This document shows positions 37,575 to 47,866 of a DNA stretch of 64,000 bases, piece after piece. The number at the start of each line of letters is the position of its first letter. Positions within the stretch are counted from its first letter, which is position 1. Both the position numbers and the translations under genes were made by a program. Below the pieces are notes generated by a model. That model worked only from the letters and a program-made list of their open reading frames with translations, had not been told where the DNA came from and searched no databases. The stretch is from contig WNDS01000004.1 of NCBI GenBank assembly GCA_009912235.1, positions 124,001 to 188,000 on the forward strand, read 5' to 3'. The stretch comes from Stenotrophomonas maltophilia. Its GTDB lineage: Bacteria > Pseudomonadota > Gammaproteobacteria > Xanthomonadales > Xanthomonadaceae.

Positions 37575-38537
37575 TCAATCGACGTACAGCGAGCTGACCG
37601 ATTCACCGAAGGCGATGCGGCGCATCGTTTCGGCCAGCATCTCCGCCACGCTCAGCTGGCGGATCTTGCTGCACACCCGCGCTGCATCGTTCAGCGGGAT
37701 GGTATCGGTCACCACCAGTTCGTCGAGCTGGGAGTTGGTGATGTTGTCCACCGCCGGGCCGGACAGCACCGCGTGGGTGCAGTAGGCGCCGACCTTGAGC
37801 GCGCCGCGCGCCTTGAGGGCAGCGGCAGCGGCGCACAGGGTGCCGGCGGTGTCGACGATGTCATCGACCATGACGCAGGTCTTGCCTTCGACGTCACCGA
37901 TGATGTTCATCACGGTGGAGACGTTGGCGCGCGGGCGGCGCTTGTCGATGATCGCCAGGTCGGCGTCATCCAGGCGCTTGGCCACGGCACGGGCGCGGAC
38001 CACGCCGCCCACGTCCGGCGAAACAACGATCAGGTTTTCGGTGCCGTAGGCGCGCCAGATGTCGGCCAGCAGCAGCGGGGAGGCATACACGTTGTCGACC
38101 GGGATATCGAAGAAGCCCTGGATCTGGTCGGCGTGCAGGTCCACGGTCAGCACACGGTCGGCACCGGCGGTACCGAACATCTTGGCCGCCAGCTTGGCGG
38201 TGATCGGCACGCGCGAGGAACGCATGCGGCGGTCCTGGCGCGAGTAGCCGAAGTACGGCAGCACGGCGGTGACGCTGGCCACCGATGCGCGCTTGAGCGC
38301 GTCGATCAGCACCAGCAGCTCCATCAGGTTCTCCGCGCTCGGCGCGCAGGTCGGCTGGATCACGAAGACGTCCTGCTTGCGGACGTTCTCTTCGATTTCC
38401 ACCTGCACTTCACCGTCGGAGAAGTGCGAGACCAGCGCCTTGCCCGGGCGGACCCCCAGTTCCTTGCAGATGTTCTGCGCCAGACGTTTGTTGGCGTTGC
38501 CGGAAAAGACCAGCAGGTTGGGGGACTCTTGCATCAT
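37575..38537 (-). CDS. prs: Ribose-phosphate pyrophosphokinase (PRPP synthetase)
   Basis: Prs makes PRPP from ribose 5-phosphate and ATP, feeding purine, pyrimidine, NAD, His and Trp synthesis. The 320-residue product has the ATP-binding flexible-loop region ([19 protein letters not shown]), the metal/phosphate region [11 protein letters not shown] and the PRPP loop [17 protein letters not shown]. ATGs at 38537 and 38534 both give sensible starts (MMQES or MQES). It follows tRNA-Gln and precedes rplY. Confidence 0.97.
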   Translation of the reverse strand: MMQESPNLLVFSGNANKRLAQNICKELGVRPGKALVSHFSDGEVQVEIEENVRKQDVFVIQPTCAPSAENLMELLVLIDALKRASVASVTAVLPYFGYSRQDRRMRSSRVPITAKLAAKMFGTAGADRVLTVDLHADQIQGFFDIPVDNVYASPLLLADIWRAYGTENLIVVSPDVGGVVRARAVAKRLDDADLAIIDKRRPRANVSTVMNIIGDVEGKTCVMVDDIVDTAGTLCAAAAALKARGALKVGAYCTHAVLSGPAVDNITNSQLDELVVTDTIPLNDAARVCSKIRQLSVAEMLAETMRRIAFGESVSSLYVD

Positions 38538-38669
38538 GATTGTCTCGGGCGGGGACGAGTGGCGGGGATCCGGTAGCGCCAGGGACCACTGGCCCCTGCT
38601 GCTGACAACACCGCGGCAATTTCCACGTCCCGCGCACGCATGCGCTGGAAGGCGCGGACACAGCCGCAT

Positions 38670-38746
38670 TGGCAGGGGCGGTAGGATTCGAACCTACGAA
38701 TGCCAGGATCAAAACCTGGTGCCTTGGGCCTCTTGGCGACGCCCCT
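38670..38746 (-). tRNA. tRNA-Gln (anticodon TTG)
   Basis: 77 nt with encoded CCA. Acceptor AGGGGCG pairs with CGCCCCT; the anticodon loop TTTTGAT gives TTG (Gln, CAA/CAG). It sits 11 nt after ispE and upstream of prs on the same strand, the gammaproteobacterial ispE / tRNA / prs order. Confidence 0.97.
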
Positions 38747-38757
38747 GCATCGGTAAA

Positions 38758-39627
38758 TCAGTGTCGCTCGAGTGCATCCAGCAACGGCGAACGCCATGCG
38801 CCCGCTGCTACCCATGCCCGCAGCTCCTTCGGCAACTTCGCTCGTCCCTGCTCGGCGGCAGCCTGCGAATCGAACTCGAGGAAACAACCGCCACCGGACC
38901 CTGTCAGCCGCGCCGTTCCGATGTCGCTCAACGCAGCAAGCACGGCCTGGACGGCAGGCTCGCGGCGGCGCAGCACCGGTTCGAACGCATTGCCGGACAC
39001 AGACCCGGAAGCGAAGTCCGCTATTTTTGCTGGCGGGGTGTCGCGCGTCAAATGCGGATCTGCGAACAGGGCCGGGGTGGGCACGTGAACGCCCGGATCG
39101 GCGATGACATACCAGGCCGGCGGCAGGACGATCGGGGTCAGCCGCTCCCCTACCCCTTCGGCCCAGGCATTGCAGCCGCGCACGAACACCGGCACGTCCG
39201 CGCCCAGGCGCAGGCCCAGTGCCGCCAGGGCGTCGTCGTCCAGGCCGGCATTCCACAGCCGGTTCAGCGCCACCAGCACGGTGGCCGCGTCGGACGAGCC
39301 GCCGCCAAAGCCACCACCGGCTGGAACGTGCTTTTCGATGATGATATCCACACCTTGCGCGATGTTGGCGTCCGCTTTCAGCAAACGCGCCGCACGCACG
39401 GCCAGGTCGTCGGCCTCGGCCACGCCCGCCAGGCCGGCACCCTCACGGCGCACCTGGCCGTCTTCACGCAGACGCAGGCCGATGCGGTCACCCCAGTCCA
39501 GCAGGCGGAACACGCTCTGCAGGTCGTGGTAGCCATCGGCGCGGCGGCCGGTGATGTGCAGGAACAGGTTCAGCTTGGCCGGGGCCGGCCACCACGACCA
39601 GCCCGGCCCGACAGCAGGGTCACTCAT
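38758..39627 (-). CDS. ispE: 4-(cytidine 5'-diphospho)-2-C-methyl-D-erythritol kinase
   Basis: IspE phosphorylates CDP-methylerythritol, the fourth enzyme of the MEP isoprenoid route. The 289-residue GHMP kinase starts [20 protein letters not shown], has the ATP-binding glycine motif [15 protein letters not shown] (101-115) and the C-terminal [11 protein letters not shown] motif. Its ATG overlaps the lolB stop (ATGA), which fixes the start over an upstream in-frame ATG. Confidence 0.97.
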   Translation of the reverse strand: MSDPAVGPGWSWWPAPAKLNLFLHITGRRADGYHDLQSVFRLLDWGDRIGLRLREDGQVRREGAGLAGVAEADDLAVRAARLLKADANIAQGVDIIIEKHVPAGGGFGGGSSDAATVLVALNRLWNAGLDDDALAALGLRLGADVPVFVRGCNAWAEGVGERLTPIVLPPAWYVIADPGVHVPTPALFADPHLTRDTPPAKIADFASGSVSGNAFEPVLRRREPAVQAVLAALSDIGTARLTGSGGGCFLEFDSQAAAEQGRAKLPKELRAWVAAGAWRSPLLDALERH

Positions 39628-40280
39628 TGCGCGCCCTGCCCCCACTGGTCCACCAGCAGGCGCGCCTTGGCGTCGCCACGGCTGGCTTCGATGCGCCGCG
39701 GCAGCGCCGGGCTGCCGCCCAGCGCGGGGTACCAGTCCAGGTACTGCACGACCCAGCCGGCCTGCTGCATGCGCCGCGGGCGGCCCTCGGCGTCGCGCTC
39801 CACCGCGCTTTCGCCGCTGCCGCGCAGTACCAGGCCGCGGGTCCAGTCAGGCAGTTCATTCACTGGAATATCCCAGCCGGTGGCCTCCAGCAGCAGCTGG
39901 CGCGCATCGTCGCCGGCACGCGGGCCGTCGCCCAGGCCATCGAGGCGGCCGCCGCCACTCGCGGTGTCGCCTTCCAACGTCCAGCTCTGGCGGGTGACCG
40001 GCGCGCTCAGCTGGATGCGGTACGCGCTGCCCTGCTGGCTCCAGTCGATGCGGCCGCTGCCGCCATTGCGGCCCTTGCTGACCGACACGCGGCCCTGGAA
40101 CGTGAACTGCGGCTGCGCGCGCAGGGCCTGCACGCGCGCTTCTTCGGCGCGCTCGGCGGCCGGCGAGACGGTGTAGACCACCTCCGGTGCGGGCGTCTTC
40201 TGGGTGCCCACCGAGGTACAGGCGGCCATGGCCAGGGTGACGGCTGCCAGCAGCAGCGGCCGGATCGGGAAACGGGTCAT
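39624..40280 (-). CDS. lolB: Outer-membrane lipoprotein insertion protein LolB
   Basis: LolB receives lipoproteins from periplasmic LolA and inserts them into the outer membrane. The 218-residue product has a lipoprotein signal with lipobox LAMAAC, so Cys21 would be lipidated. This is followed by the Lol beta-barrel region ([22 protein letters not shown]). The start overlaps the stop of the TPR gene and the stop overlaps the ispE start, both as ATGA, so three genes are probably coupled. Confidence 0.95.
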   Translation of the reverse strand: MTRFPIRPLLLAAVTLAMAACTSVGTQKTPAPEVVYTVSPAAERAEEARVQALRAQPQFTFQGRVSVSKGRNGGSGRIDWSQQGSAYRIQLSAPVTRQSWTLEGDTASGGGRLDGLGDGPRAGDDARQLLLEATGWDIPVNELPDWTRGLVLRGSGESAVERDAEGRPRRMQQAGWVVQYLDWYPALGGSPALPRRIEASRGDAKARLLVDQWGQGAQ

Positions 40281-41971
40281 GGGGTGAACTTCTCGCGGGC
40301 GCGCTGCAGCGCGCGGTTGTCCGGTTCCAGCTTGGCGGCCTCGTCGAAGAAATGACGGGCCTCGTCATGCTTGCCGAGCACCCACAGCACCTCGCCCACG
40401 TGCGCGGCGATCTCCGCGTCCTTGGCCAGCGTCCAGGCACGGCGCAGCTGCACCAGGGCATCTTCGTTGCGGCCCAGGCGGTAGAGCACCCAGCCGTAGC
40501 TGTCGAGGATGGCGGCGTTATCCGGCTCGGCCACGCGGGCGCGGTCGATCAGCTCCAGCGCTTCCTGGTAGCGGGTGGTGCGGTCGGCCAGGGTGTAGCC
40601 CAACGCATTCAGCGCGGCCACGTTTTCCGGTTCGGTCACCAGGATCTTGCACAGGTCGGCCTCTGCCCGGGAAATGTTGTCGCGGCGCTCCCAGGCCAGG
40701 CCTCGGGCGTACAGCAGCGCATTTTCATCAGGGTAGGCGGCCAGGCCACGGGCCAGCGCATCCAGTTCGCCCTGGTCGTCGCCGGCGCGCTGGCGCAGTT
40801 CGGCCTCCAGCAGGTAGGCATCGCGGCGCGCGTCCTCGTCGGTGCTGGCATCGGACTGGATCGCGTGGACCTCCTCCAGCGCCTTGTCCTGGCGGCCCAG
40901 CAAGCCCAGCGCGCTGGCCGCGCGCAGGCGGGCTTCGCTGCGTTCGTCGCCACCGGGCACGCTGTGGTACCAGTTCACCGCCTCGTTGTAGCGCTTGAGG
41001 TACTCGGCGATCTTGCCCAGCAGCAGGCGCTGTGCCGGGTCCGGCTTGGCGGCCTGCCGCGACAGTTCGTTGTACAGGCCCGACAGGGCGGCGTTGTCGC
41101 CCTGCTTGGCCAGCAGCGAGGCGCGCATGCCCCAGGTCTGCACGTCCTGCGGGCCATGCGCCAGCACCCGCTCGGCGGCGGCCGGCTGGTTCAGGGCGTC
41201 ATAGGAAATGGCCAGTGCGTTGCGCAGGTCCGGGTCCTGCAGGGCCTTGGATTCCACCCCGCGCAGCAGCGCCAGCGCCTGCTCGGTCTGGCCAGCCTGC
41301 TGCAGCTGGCTGGCATGCAGCAGGGCCACGCGCGGCTCTTCGGGGAAGCGCCGGACCACTTCGTCGATCATGCGCTGGGCCAGCTCGGGGCGCTCCATGC
41401 GCAGCGCCAGCCGGCCGAACTCCTGCCAGGCCTCGATGCGCTCGGGCAGCGCGTTGGCGTCGACCAGGTCGCCCAGCACCTGCGCCGGCAGGGCCGGGTC
41501 GCGGCCACCGCCGATCAGCGCGCCCAGGGCGAACTTCCAGCCTTCGTCGCCGGGTTCGCGCAGCAGCGCCTGCAGCTCGGTCTCGGCGGCCTTCACATCG
41601 CCCTGGCGCATGGCCAGCGCGGCGCCGGCACTGCGCATGGCCAGCGAACGCGGCGCCCGCTGCTGCCACAGGGCCAGGCCCTGGGCGGCGCGCGCATCGT
41701 CGTTGGCCAGCATCGAGATGCGGGTCGCGCGCTCGGCCAGGCCGGCGTCGTCGCTGCTCTGCTGGGCGGCCTGCAGGTACCAGCGCGCGGCCTCGGCCAG
41801 CTTGCCGGCCTGCAGGGCGAACTCGCCGGCCATCACCGGCTCCAGGGCCAGTTCCGGGCTGCTGGGGGCGGCCACTGGGGCCTTGGCCGGTGCCGCTGCC
41901 AGCCCCTGGGTGAAGGCCAGGGACAGCAACAGAACACTGGGGATGCGAATCAATGCGGGCATCGGCGGCAT
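40277..41971 (-). CDS. Exported tetratricopeptide-repeat protein
   Basis: The product has 564 residues: a signal peptide (MPPMPALIRIPSVLLLSLAF... to about 30) and many TPR-like helical pairs. The clearest repeats are at the C-terminus (NALGYTLADRTTRYQEALEL and SYGWVLYRLGRNEDALVQLR), typical of protein-protein scaffolds. Position before lolB suggests an envelope role, but no specific function can be assigned. The ATG at 41971 has AAGG 5 nt upstream; a second ATG at 41962 is possible. It is divergent from hemA with only 54 nt between them. Confidence 0.9.
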   Translation of the reverse strand: MPPMPALIRIPSVLLLSLAFTQGLAAAPAKAPVAAPSSPELALEPVMAGEFALQAGKLAEAARWYLQAAQQSSDDAGLAERATRISMLANDDARAAQGLALWQQRAPRSLAMRSAGAALAMRQGDVKAAETELQALLREPGDEGWKFALGALIGGGRDPALPAQVLGDLVDANALPERIEAWQEFGRLALRMERPELAQRMIDEVVRRFPEEPRVALLHASQLQQAGQTEQALALLRGVESKALQDPDLRNALAISYDALNQPAAAERVLAHGPQDVQTWGMRASLLAKQGDNAALSGLYNELSRQAAKPDPAQRLLLGKIAEYLKRYNEAVNWYHSVPGGDERSEARLRAASALGLLGRQDKALEEVHAIQSDASTDEDARRDAYLLEAELRQRAGDDQGELDALARGLAAYPDENALLYARGLAWERRDNISRAEADLCKILVTEPENVAALNALGYTLADRTTRYQEALELIDRARVAEPDNAAILDSYGWVLYRLGRNEDALVQLRRAWTLAKDAEIAAHVGEVLWVLGKHDEARHFFDEAAKLEPDNRALQRAREKFTP

Positions 41972-42025
41972 CGGAGCCTTAAAATGTGTGCCAATGGCCA
42001 GCAGCTTATCGCAAGCAACTGAACA

Positions 42026-43309
42026 ATGACCCTGTGGGTGCTCGGACTGAATCACCAGACCGCACCGGTGGAGCTGCGCGAACGCGCTGCCTTTGCCGGT
42101 GACGCCCTGCCGCGCGCGCTCGGTTCGCTGCGCGACACCCCGCAGATTGCCGAGGCGGTACTGCTGTCCACCTGCAACCGCACCGAACTGTATGCCGTTG
42201 CCGAGGACGCCCGGGCGCTGGACGGCTGGCTGCAGTCGCAGGCCGGCGACCTGCAGGGCTGCCTGTACCAGCACGCCGACGGCGATGCGGTGCGCCACCT
42301 GTTCCGGGTGGCCACCGGGCTGGATTCGATGGTGCTGGGCGAACCGCAGATCCTGGGCCAGGTGAAGGATGCCTGGTCCACCGCGCGCGAACATGGCCTG
42401 CTGGGCCAGCGCCTGGACCGGCTGTTCCAGCAGACCTTCTCGGTGGCCAAGCGCGCGCGCACCGATACCCAGGTGGGCGCCAATCCGGTCTCGGTGGCCT
42501 CGGCCGCGGTGCGCCTGGCGCAGAACGCCTTCGCCCGCCTGGACGAGTCCACGGTGCTGCTGGTCGGCGCCGGTGAAACCATCGAGCTGGCCGCCCGCCA
42601 CCTGAGCGAAGGCAAGGTGCGCCGCCTGCTGATCGCCAACCGCACCCTGGCCCATGCGCAGGAACTGGCCAGCCGCCATGGTGGCGTGGCCCTGCCGCTG
42701 GCCGAGCTGGACCGCCACCTGGCCGAGGCCGACGTGGTGTTCTCGGCCACCGCCGCGCGCGAACCGGTGATCCACCGTGCGGCCGTGGCCAACGCACTGC
42801 GCACGCGCCGGCACAAGCCGATGCTGCTGTTCGACCTGGCGGTGCCGCGTGACATCGAGGCCGACGTCGCCACGCTGGACGATGCCTTCCTGTACACCGT
42901 GGACGACCTGGAACGGGCGGTGGAAGACAACCGCCGTGGCCGCCGCGAGGCCGCTGCCGAAGCCGAGGCGATCATTGACCTGCAGGTGGCGCGCTATGTG
43001 GAAACCCAGCAGGCGAGTTCACACCAGGCCCCGCTGAAGCAGCTGCGCGCGTTTGGCGAAGCCACCCGCGTGGAGATGCTGGAGCGCGCGCGCCAGCAGC
43101 TGGCCAACGGCAAGCCGGCCGACGAGGTGCTGGAACTGCTAGCCAATGGCCTGACCAACCGCCTGCTGCACCCGCCCACGGCCGCGCTGCGCGCCGCCGC
43201 GCTGAGCGGTGACGCCGATCTGACCCGCGCCGCCGAACGCCTGTTCCCGGCCACGCCGGGCTATGCCCACCCACCCGTGAGACACGATGACGCCGACCCT
43301 GCGCCGTAA
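42026..43309 (+). CDS. hemA: Glutamyl-tRNA reductase
   Basis: HemA reduces Glu-tRNA to glutamate 1-semialdehyde, the first committed step of C5 tetrapyrrole synthesis. The 427-residue product has the catalytic cysteine in [11 protein letters not shown] (Cys50), the NADPH-binding [17 protein letters not shown] and a C-terminal dimerisation domain. It overlaps prfA by 23 nt, as hemA and prfA are paired in many gammaproteobacteria. It is divergent from the TPR-lolB-ispE unit. Confidence 0.98.
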   Translation: MTLWVLGLNHQTAPVELRERAAFAGDALPRALGSLRDTPQIAEAVLLSTCNRTELYAVAEDARALDGWLQSQAGDLQGCLYQHADGDAVRHLFRVATGLDSMVLGEPQILGQVKDAWSTAREHGLLGQRLDRLFQQTFSVAKRARTDTQVGANPVSVASAAVRLAQNAFARLDESTVLLVGAGETIELAARHLSEGKVRRLLIANRTLAHAQELASRHGGVALPLAELDRHLAEADVVFSATAAREPVIHRAAVANALRTRRHKPMLLFDLAVPRDIEADVATLDDAFLYTVDDLERAVEDNRRGRREAAAEAEAIIDLQVARYVETQQASSHQAPLKQLRAFGEATRVEMLERARQQLANGKPADEVLELLANGLTNRLLHPPTAALRAAALSGDADLTRAAERLFPATPGYAHPPVRHDDADPAP

Positions 43310-44369
43310 GCTCGAAGCGCTGGCCGAGCGCCGCGAAGAACTGGAACGCCTGCTGGCCGAACCCGATGTGGTGGCCGACAACACCCGTTTCCGCGATCTC
43401 TCGCGCGAATTCGCGCAGCTGGAACCGGTGGCCACTGCGCTGGCCGCCGAAACCCGCGCCAAGGACGACCTGGCCGCCGCCGAAGCCATGCGTGCCGACC
43501 CTGACCTGCGCGAGCTGGCCGAAGAGGAAATCGCCGCTGCCCAGGCCCGATTGCAGGAACTGGAACAGGAACTGGCGCTGCTGCTGGTCCCGCGCGATCC
43601 GCGCGATGAAGGCAACCTGTTCCTGGAAGTGCGCGCCGGCACCGGCGGCGATGAAGCGGCGATCTTCGCCGGCGATCTGTTCCGCATGTACGCCCGCTAC
43701 GCCGAACGCCAGGGCTGGAAGGTGGAGATCGAATCGGACAACCCCGGCGAACATGGCGGCTACAAGGAAGTGGTGGCACGCGTGGTCGGCCACGGCGCAT
43801 TCTCGCGCCTGAAGTTCGAATCGGGCACGCACCGCGTGCAGCGCGTGCCGGCCACCGAATCGCAGGGCCGCATCCATACCTCGGCCGCTACCGTGGCGAT
43901 CATTCCCGAGGCCGACGAGGTGGATGACATCGTCATCAATCCGGCCGACCTGCGTGTGGACACGTTCCGCTCGTCCGGCGCCGGTGGCCAGCACGTGAAC
44001 AAGACCGAGTCGGCCATCCGCATCACCCATGTGCCGACCGGCGTGGTGGTGGAATGCCAGACCGAGCGCAGCCAGCACGCCAACCGCGACAAGGCGATGA
44101 AGCGCCTGAAAGCGCAGCTGCTGGATGCCGAACGCCAGCGCCAGGACGCGGCGCAGGCCGAATCGCGGCGCCTGCAGGTGGGCAGCGGTGATCGCAGCCA
44201 GCGCATCCGCACCTACAACTTCCCGCAGGGGCGGATCACCGACCACCGCGTGGAAGGCCTGACCCTGTACGACCTGCCCAACATCCTGTCCGGCGACCTC
44301 GACGCCCTGCTGCAGCGCCTGAGCCACGAGCACCAGGTGGATGCGCTGGCGCAGCTGTCGGTGGGCTGA
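43287..44369 (+). CDS. prfA: Peptide chain release factor 1
   Basis: RF1 decodes UAA and UAG and triggers peptide release. The 360-residue product has an N-terminal coiled-coil domain, the RF1 codon-recognition motif PAT (in [10 protein letters not shown]) and the catalytic GGQ at residues 233-235 ([15 protein letters not shown]), where the Gln is methylated by PrmC. Length equals E. coli. The ATG lies inside the end of hemA; no prmC is found beside it. Another gene starts 4 nt downstream. Confidence 0.98.
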   Translation: MTPTLRRKLEALAERREELERLLAEPDVVADNTRFRDLSREFAQLEPVATALAAETRAKDDLAAAEAMRADPDLRELAEEEIAAAQARLQELEQELALLLVPRDPRDEGNLFLEVRAGTGGDEAAIFAGDLFRMYARYAERQGWKVEIESDNPGEHGGYKEVVARVVGHGAFSRLKFESGTHRVQRVPATESQGRIHTSAATVAIIPEADEVDDIVINPADLRVDTFRSSGAGGQHVNKTESAIRITHVPTGVVVECQTERSQHANRDKAMKRLKAQLLDAERQRQDAAQAESRRLQVGSGDRSQRIRTYNFPQGRITDHRVEGLTLYDLPNILSGDLDALLQRLSHEHQVDALAQLSVG

Positions 44370-44373
44370 GCCG

Positions 44374-46066
44374 ATGTCGGCCTGGCAGCAACGGCAGCAA
44401 CTGCAGCAGGCGCTGGCACGCCAGCCCGGTGACTTCATCGCCTGGGTGATGCTGGCCGACCTGGAACTGGAAGCCGGCGACATCGGCGCCGGCGAACGCG
44501 CCGCGCGCCGCGCCCTGCAGCTGCGGCCGAACCATCCCGAGGCACTGGCCCGGCTGGGCCGGGTGGCCTGGATGGCCGGTGCCCACGCCGACGCGGCGAC
44601 GCTGCTCGGCCAGGCCTCCGCGCTGGCACCGGAGCATCCGGGCATCGCCCTGTGGCTGGGCCATGCACTGGAAGATGCCGACGACGCCGAGGGCGCAGCG
44701 GCCGCCTACCGCCGCGCGCACGCGCTGCTGTCGGGCGAACCGTACATCGCCGCGCAGCGCCTCGCCTGGCAGCGTCGCCTGTGTGACTGGCAGGACGTGG
44801 ACGCGCTGGCCGCACAGGTACGCGCCGCGGTTGCCAGCGGCCAGGGCGTGGTCGAGCCCTTCGCTTTCCTCAGCGAGGATGCCAGCGCCGCCGAGCAGCT
44901 GGCCTGCGCGCGCCGCAGCGGTGGCCGCCGCCGTGCGCCCGCTGCCGACCGTGCCCGTGCGTGCACGGGGTCCGCTGCGCATCGGCTTCCTCTCCAATGG
45001 ATTCGGCGCGCACCCCACCGGCCTGCTGACCGTGGCACTGCTGGAACACCTGCAGGCGGACCCGGCGCTGCAGCTGCACCTGTTCGCGCTGAACAGTAAT
45101 GACGGCAGCCGCATCCGCCAGCGCCTGCAGTCCGCAGCCCGACTGCACGAGGTGGCCGGCCAACGCCATGCCGAGACTGCTGCGCAGATCCGTGCGCAGG
45201 GCATCGACGTCCTGTTCGACCTGTGTGGCTGGGGCGGTGGCGGCACGCCGGAAGTACTGGCCATGCGCCCTGCCCCGCTGCAGTTGAACTGGCTGGCCTA
45301 CCCCGGCACCTCCGGCGCGCCGTGGCTGGATGCGGTGGTCGGCGATGCGTTCGCCCTGCCGCCGGCGCTGGAACCGCACTACAACGAGCGCGTGCTGCGC
45401 CTGCCGCGCGCGTTCCAGCCGTCGGACAACACCCGCGTACTGCAGCCGGCGCCGTCGCGGGCCGCGTGCGGGCTGCCCGAACATGGCGTGGTGTTCTGCT
45501 GCTTCAACAACAGCTACAAGCTCAACCCGCGCAGCATGGCGCGCGCCTTGGCGGTGCTGCGCGGCGTGCCCGGCAGCGTGCTGTGGCTGCTGTCCGGCCC
45601 CGGCCGTGCCGATGCGCGGCTGCGCGAAGCGGCGGCGGCCGGGCTGGCGCCGGAGCGGCTGGTGTTCATGGCCAAGCTGCCGCACCCGCAGTACCTGGCT
45701 CACTATGCGCTGGCCGACCTGTTCCTGGACACGCACCCGTACAACGCGCATACCACCGCGTCCGATGCGCTGTGGGCCGGCTGCCCGGTGCTGACCTGTC
45801 CTGGCGATACCTTCGCCGCACGCGTGGCCGGCAGCCTCAACCATCATCTCGGCCTGGCGCACATGAACGTGGCCGATGACGCCGCCTTCATCGCCACGGC
45901 CACCGCACTGGGCAACGACCCGGCCGCGTTGGCCGCGCTGCGCGCCGAGCTGGCGCAGGCACGCGGGCGCAGCGGCGTGTTCGACATGGACGGCTTCGCG
46001 GCGGACCTGTCGGCGCTGCTGCAGGCGCTAGCGCACGAGCACGGTTGGGGCGGTGTGGCGGGTTAG
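44374..46066 (+). pseudogene. TPR + GT41 O-GlcNAc transferase-like (SPINDLY family) gene, frameshifted
   Basis: The first part (MSAWQQRQQLQQALARQPGD..., TPR-like repeats to about residue 180) reads in one frame up to LACAR near 44911. The glycosyltransferase part (RIGFLSNGFGAHPTGLLTVA, CFNNSYKLNPRSM, DTHPYNAHTTASDALWAGCP) continues in the +1 frame to the stop at 46066. With one base removed in the GC-rich stretch at 44900-44925 the product would have 563 residues, close to the 568-residue OGT of Xanthomonas campestris. It starts 4 nt after prfA. Either a real mutation or a one-base sequence error; as read it makes no full-length enzyme. Confidence 0.85.
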
Positions 46067-46116
46067 ATGCGGTTGGGTTCACGCGGCCGGGTGGGGACCT
46101 GGGTTGGCGCGGCTGG

Positions 46117-46318
46117 GTAGAGTCGACCGTTGGTCGACTGTCGCGCGCAGCGCGGGATTATCCTGCCGGATCGAAGAGCAGTCGACTAACAGTCGACTCT
46201 ACCCTTGCTCCGGGCTGCCCCTCGGCGGCTCGGTAGAGTCGACCGTTGGTCGACTGTCGCGCGCAGCGCGGGGGTTTCCTGCTGGATCGAAGAGCAGTCG
46301 GCTAACAGTCGACTCTAC
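46117..46318. repeat. Two SMAG-type dimers
   Basis: Two ~86-bp units (46117-46202, 46233-46318) each begin GTAGAGTCGACC and end GTCGACTCTAC. Each contains an outer stem-loop at either end and an inner CGCGCGCAGCGCG palindrome. A partial fragment (TCGACTCTAC) follows to about 46346. They fill the 351-nt gap between the glycosyltransferase gene and ppk2; no gene is seen there. Confidence 0.85.
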
Positions 46319-46417
46319 CCAATCGACTCTACCTGGTCGGCTCTACCGCCCGGGTGTCCACATCGCCTGAGCAGGCGCTGCGCTAGGCTCGGGGTTCCTT
46401 TCCGGTGTGGTGTGACG

Positions 46418-47200
46418 ATGGGCAAGCTCAAGCGCAAGGCGTACGACGAGCAGCTGCAGCCGATGCAGTTGGAACTTACCGCGATGGCGCGCTGGGTGCA
46501 GCACACCGGGCAGCGTTTGCTGGTGCTGTTCGAGGGCCGCAACACCGCTGGCAAGGGTGGTGTGATCCAGGCCATCAGCGAGCACCTCAACCCACGCCAG
46601 TGCAAGGTGGTGGCGCTGCCCAAGCCGACCGACCGCGAGAGCACGCAGTGGTATTTCCAGCGCTACGCCACGCACCTGCCGGCCGCCGGCGAGATCGTGC
46701 TGATGGACCGCAGCTGGTACAACCGCGCCGGCGTGGAGCGGGTGATGGGGTACTGCAGTAAAAGCGAGTACCACCAGTTCCTGCAGCAGGCGCCGGTGTT
46801 CGAGCAGCTGCTGGTGGATGACGGCATCCTGCTGTTCAAGTACTGGTTGACGGTGAGCCAGGAACAGCAGGAAAAACGCTTTCCCGAACGCCACGAGAAC
46901 CCGCTGAAAGGCTGGAAGCTCTCGCCGGTAGACCTGAAGTCGCGCAGCAAGTACAGCGCCTACACCGAGGCGCGCGAGGCGATGTTGCGCGCCACGCACC
47001 GCGAGCAGGCGCCGTGGACGCTGGTGGATTTCAACGACCAGCGGCGGGGCCGGCTGACGCTGCTGCGCAACCTGCTGGACCGGCTGCCCGATACGCGGGT
47101 GGATGCGCCGGTGCTGGCGCTGCCGAAGCTGAAAGGCGAGATGCACCATGAGCGCTACGACGTGCTCAAGCCGATTGAAGCGTTCCCGGTTGAGGAATAA
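46418..47200 (+). CDS. ppk2: Polyphosphate kinase 2 family protein
   Basis: PPK2 enzymes transfer phosphate between polyphosphate and nucleotides. The 260-residue single-domain product has a Walker A loop GRNTAGKGG (residues 40-48), Walker B/lid MDRSWYNRAGVERVMG (95-110) and the conserved WKLSPVDLKSRSKY. Residue 42 is Asn where most PPK2 proteins I know have Asp (GRDxAGKGG). The ATG at 46418 is taken as start; earlier in-frame codons fall in the SMAG repeats. A palindrome lies 22 nt downstream. Confidence 0.92.
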   Translation: MGKLKRKAYDEQLQPMQLELTAMARWVQHTGQRLLVLFEGRNTAGKGGVIQAISEHLNPRQCKVVALPKPTDRESTQWYFQRYATHLPAAGEIVLMDRSWYNRAGVERVMGYCSKSEYHQFLQQAPVFEQLLVDDGILLFKYWLTVSQEQQEKRFPERHENPLKGWKLSPVDLKSRSKYSAYTEAREAMLRATHREQAPWTLVDFNDQRRGRLTLLRNLLDRLPDTRVDAPVLALPKLKGEMHHERYDVLKPIEAFPVEE

Positions 47201-47222
47201 GGGTCTTGGTAGCAAAAAAACC

Positions 47223-47263
47223 GGGGTCAGATCCGTTTTCCTTCGGAAAACGGATCTGACCCC
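47223..47263. repeat. GGGGTCAG palindrome, copy 2
   Basis: GGGGTCAGATCCGTTTTCC pairs perfectly with its inverted copy across TTC (19-bp stem, effectively a UUCG-type loop). Compared with the copy at 34765, both arms differ in matching positions, so pairing is kept. Located between convergent ppk2 and the TlpA-like gene, it could terminate both. Confidence 0.85.
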
Positions 47264-47296
47264 ATCGGCGGACCCCATCGGCGCGGCCCTGCTCTC

Positions 47297-47866
47297 TTAC
47301 TTTGCCGCGGCGATCTGCGCTTCGATCTCGGCGGCGGTCACCGGGCCAAGGAAGGTGTGCGCCACCTTGCCGGCAGGGTCGATCAGATAGGTCAGCGGCA
47401 GGCCGCGCGGGGTGACGAAATCGGCCGGCGGATCGTACGGGTCGGCAATGACGATCGGATAGGTGACCGGATGCTTGGACAGGAAGGCCTGCATCTCCGG
47501 CGCCTCGATCTCCTCGTAAGCCAGGCCCACCACTTCGATATTGCTGCGCATGGCATGCAGGGCTGACAGCTCCGGCATTTCCTTGCGGCAGGGGGCGCAC
47601 CAGGTGGCCCAGAAGTTCACCACCACCCACTTGCCACGGTGCGCGGCCAGGTCGTAGTCGGTGCCGTCCACGGCCTTCATGCGCAGCGTCGGCATTTCGG
47701 CAGTGGTGCGCTCGGCCGGCGCGGCCTCCGGGGCTGTGGCGGGTGCGGTGGCGGTGGCCGGGGCCTGCGCGGGCGGTGCGCTACTGGCCGGCGCCGGGGC
47801 GTCGGCCGGCTTGCAGGCCACCATCAGCACGGCCACCAGCGCGGGCAGCAGCAGTTTGCGGTTCAT
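47297..47866 (-). CDS. TlpA-like thioredoxin-fold lipoprotein
   Basis: The 189-residue product has a lipoprotein signal (LMVAC, Cys18), an Ala/Pro-rich linker (about 20-52) and a TlpA/ResA-type thioredoxin domain with the redox motif WCAPC (Cys90 and Cys93) and a cis-Pro region GLPLTYLI. It likely reduces disulfides in the envelope, for example on apocytochrome c or other thiol proteins; the substrate is unknown. Its ATG overlaps the stop of the upstream membrane-protein gene. Confidence 0.92.
   Translation of the reverse strand: MNRKLLLPALVAVLMVACKPADAPAPASSAPPAQAPATATAPATAPEAAPAERTTAEMPTLRMKAVDGTDYDLAAHRGKWVVVNFWATWCAPCRKEMPELSALHAMRSNIEVVGLAYEEIEAPEMQAFLSKHPVTYPIVIADPYDPPADFVTPRGLPLTYLIDPAGKVAHTFLGPVTAAEIEAQIAAAK

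Noticed and set aside
46117..46346. Possible CRISPR array in the GTCGAC repeats
   Set aside because: Repeats are palindromic dimers with conserved inner sequence, no unique spacers of equal length, and no cas genes nearby.
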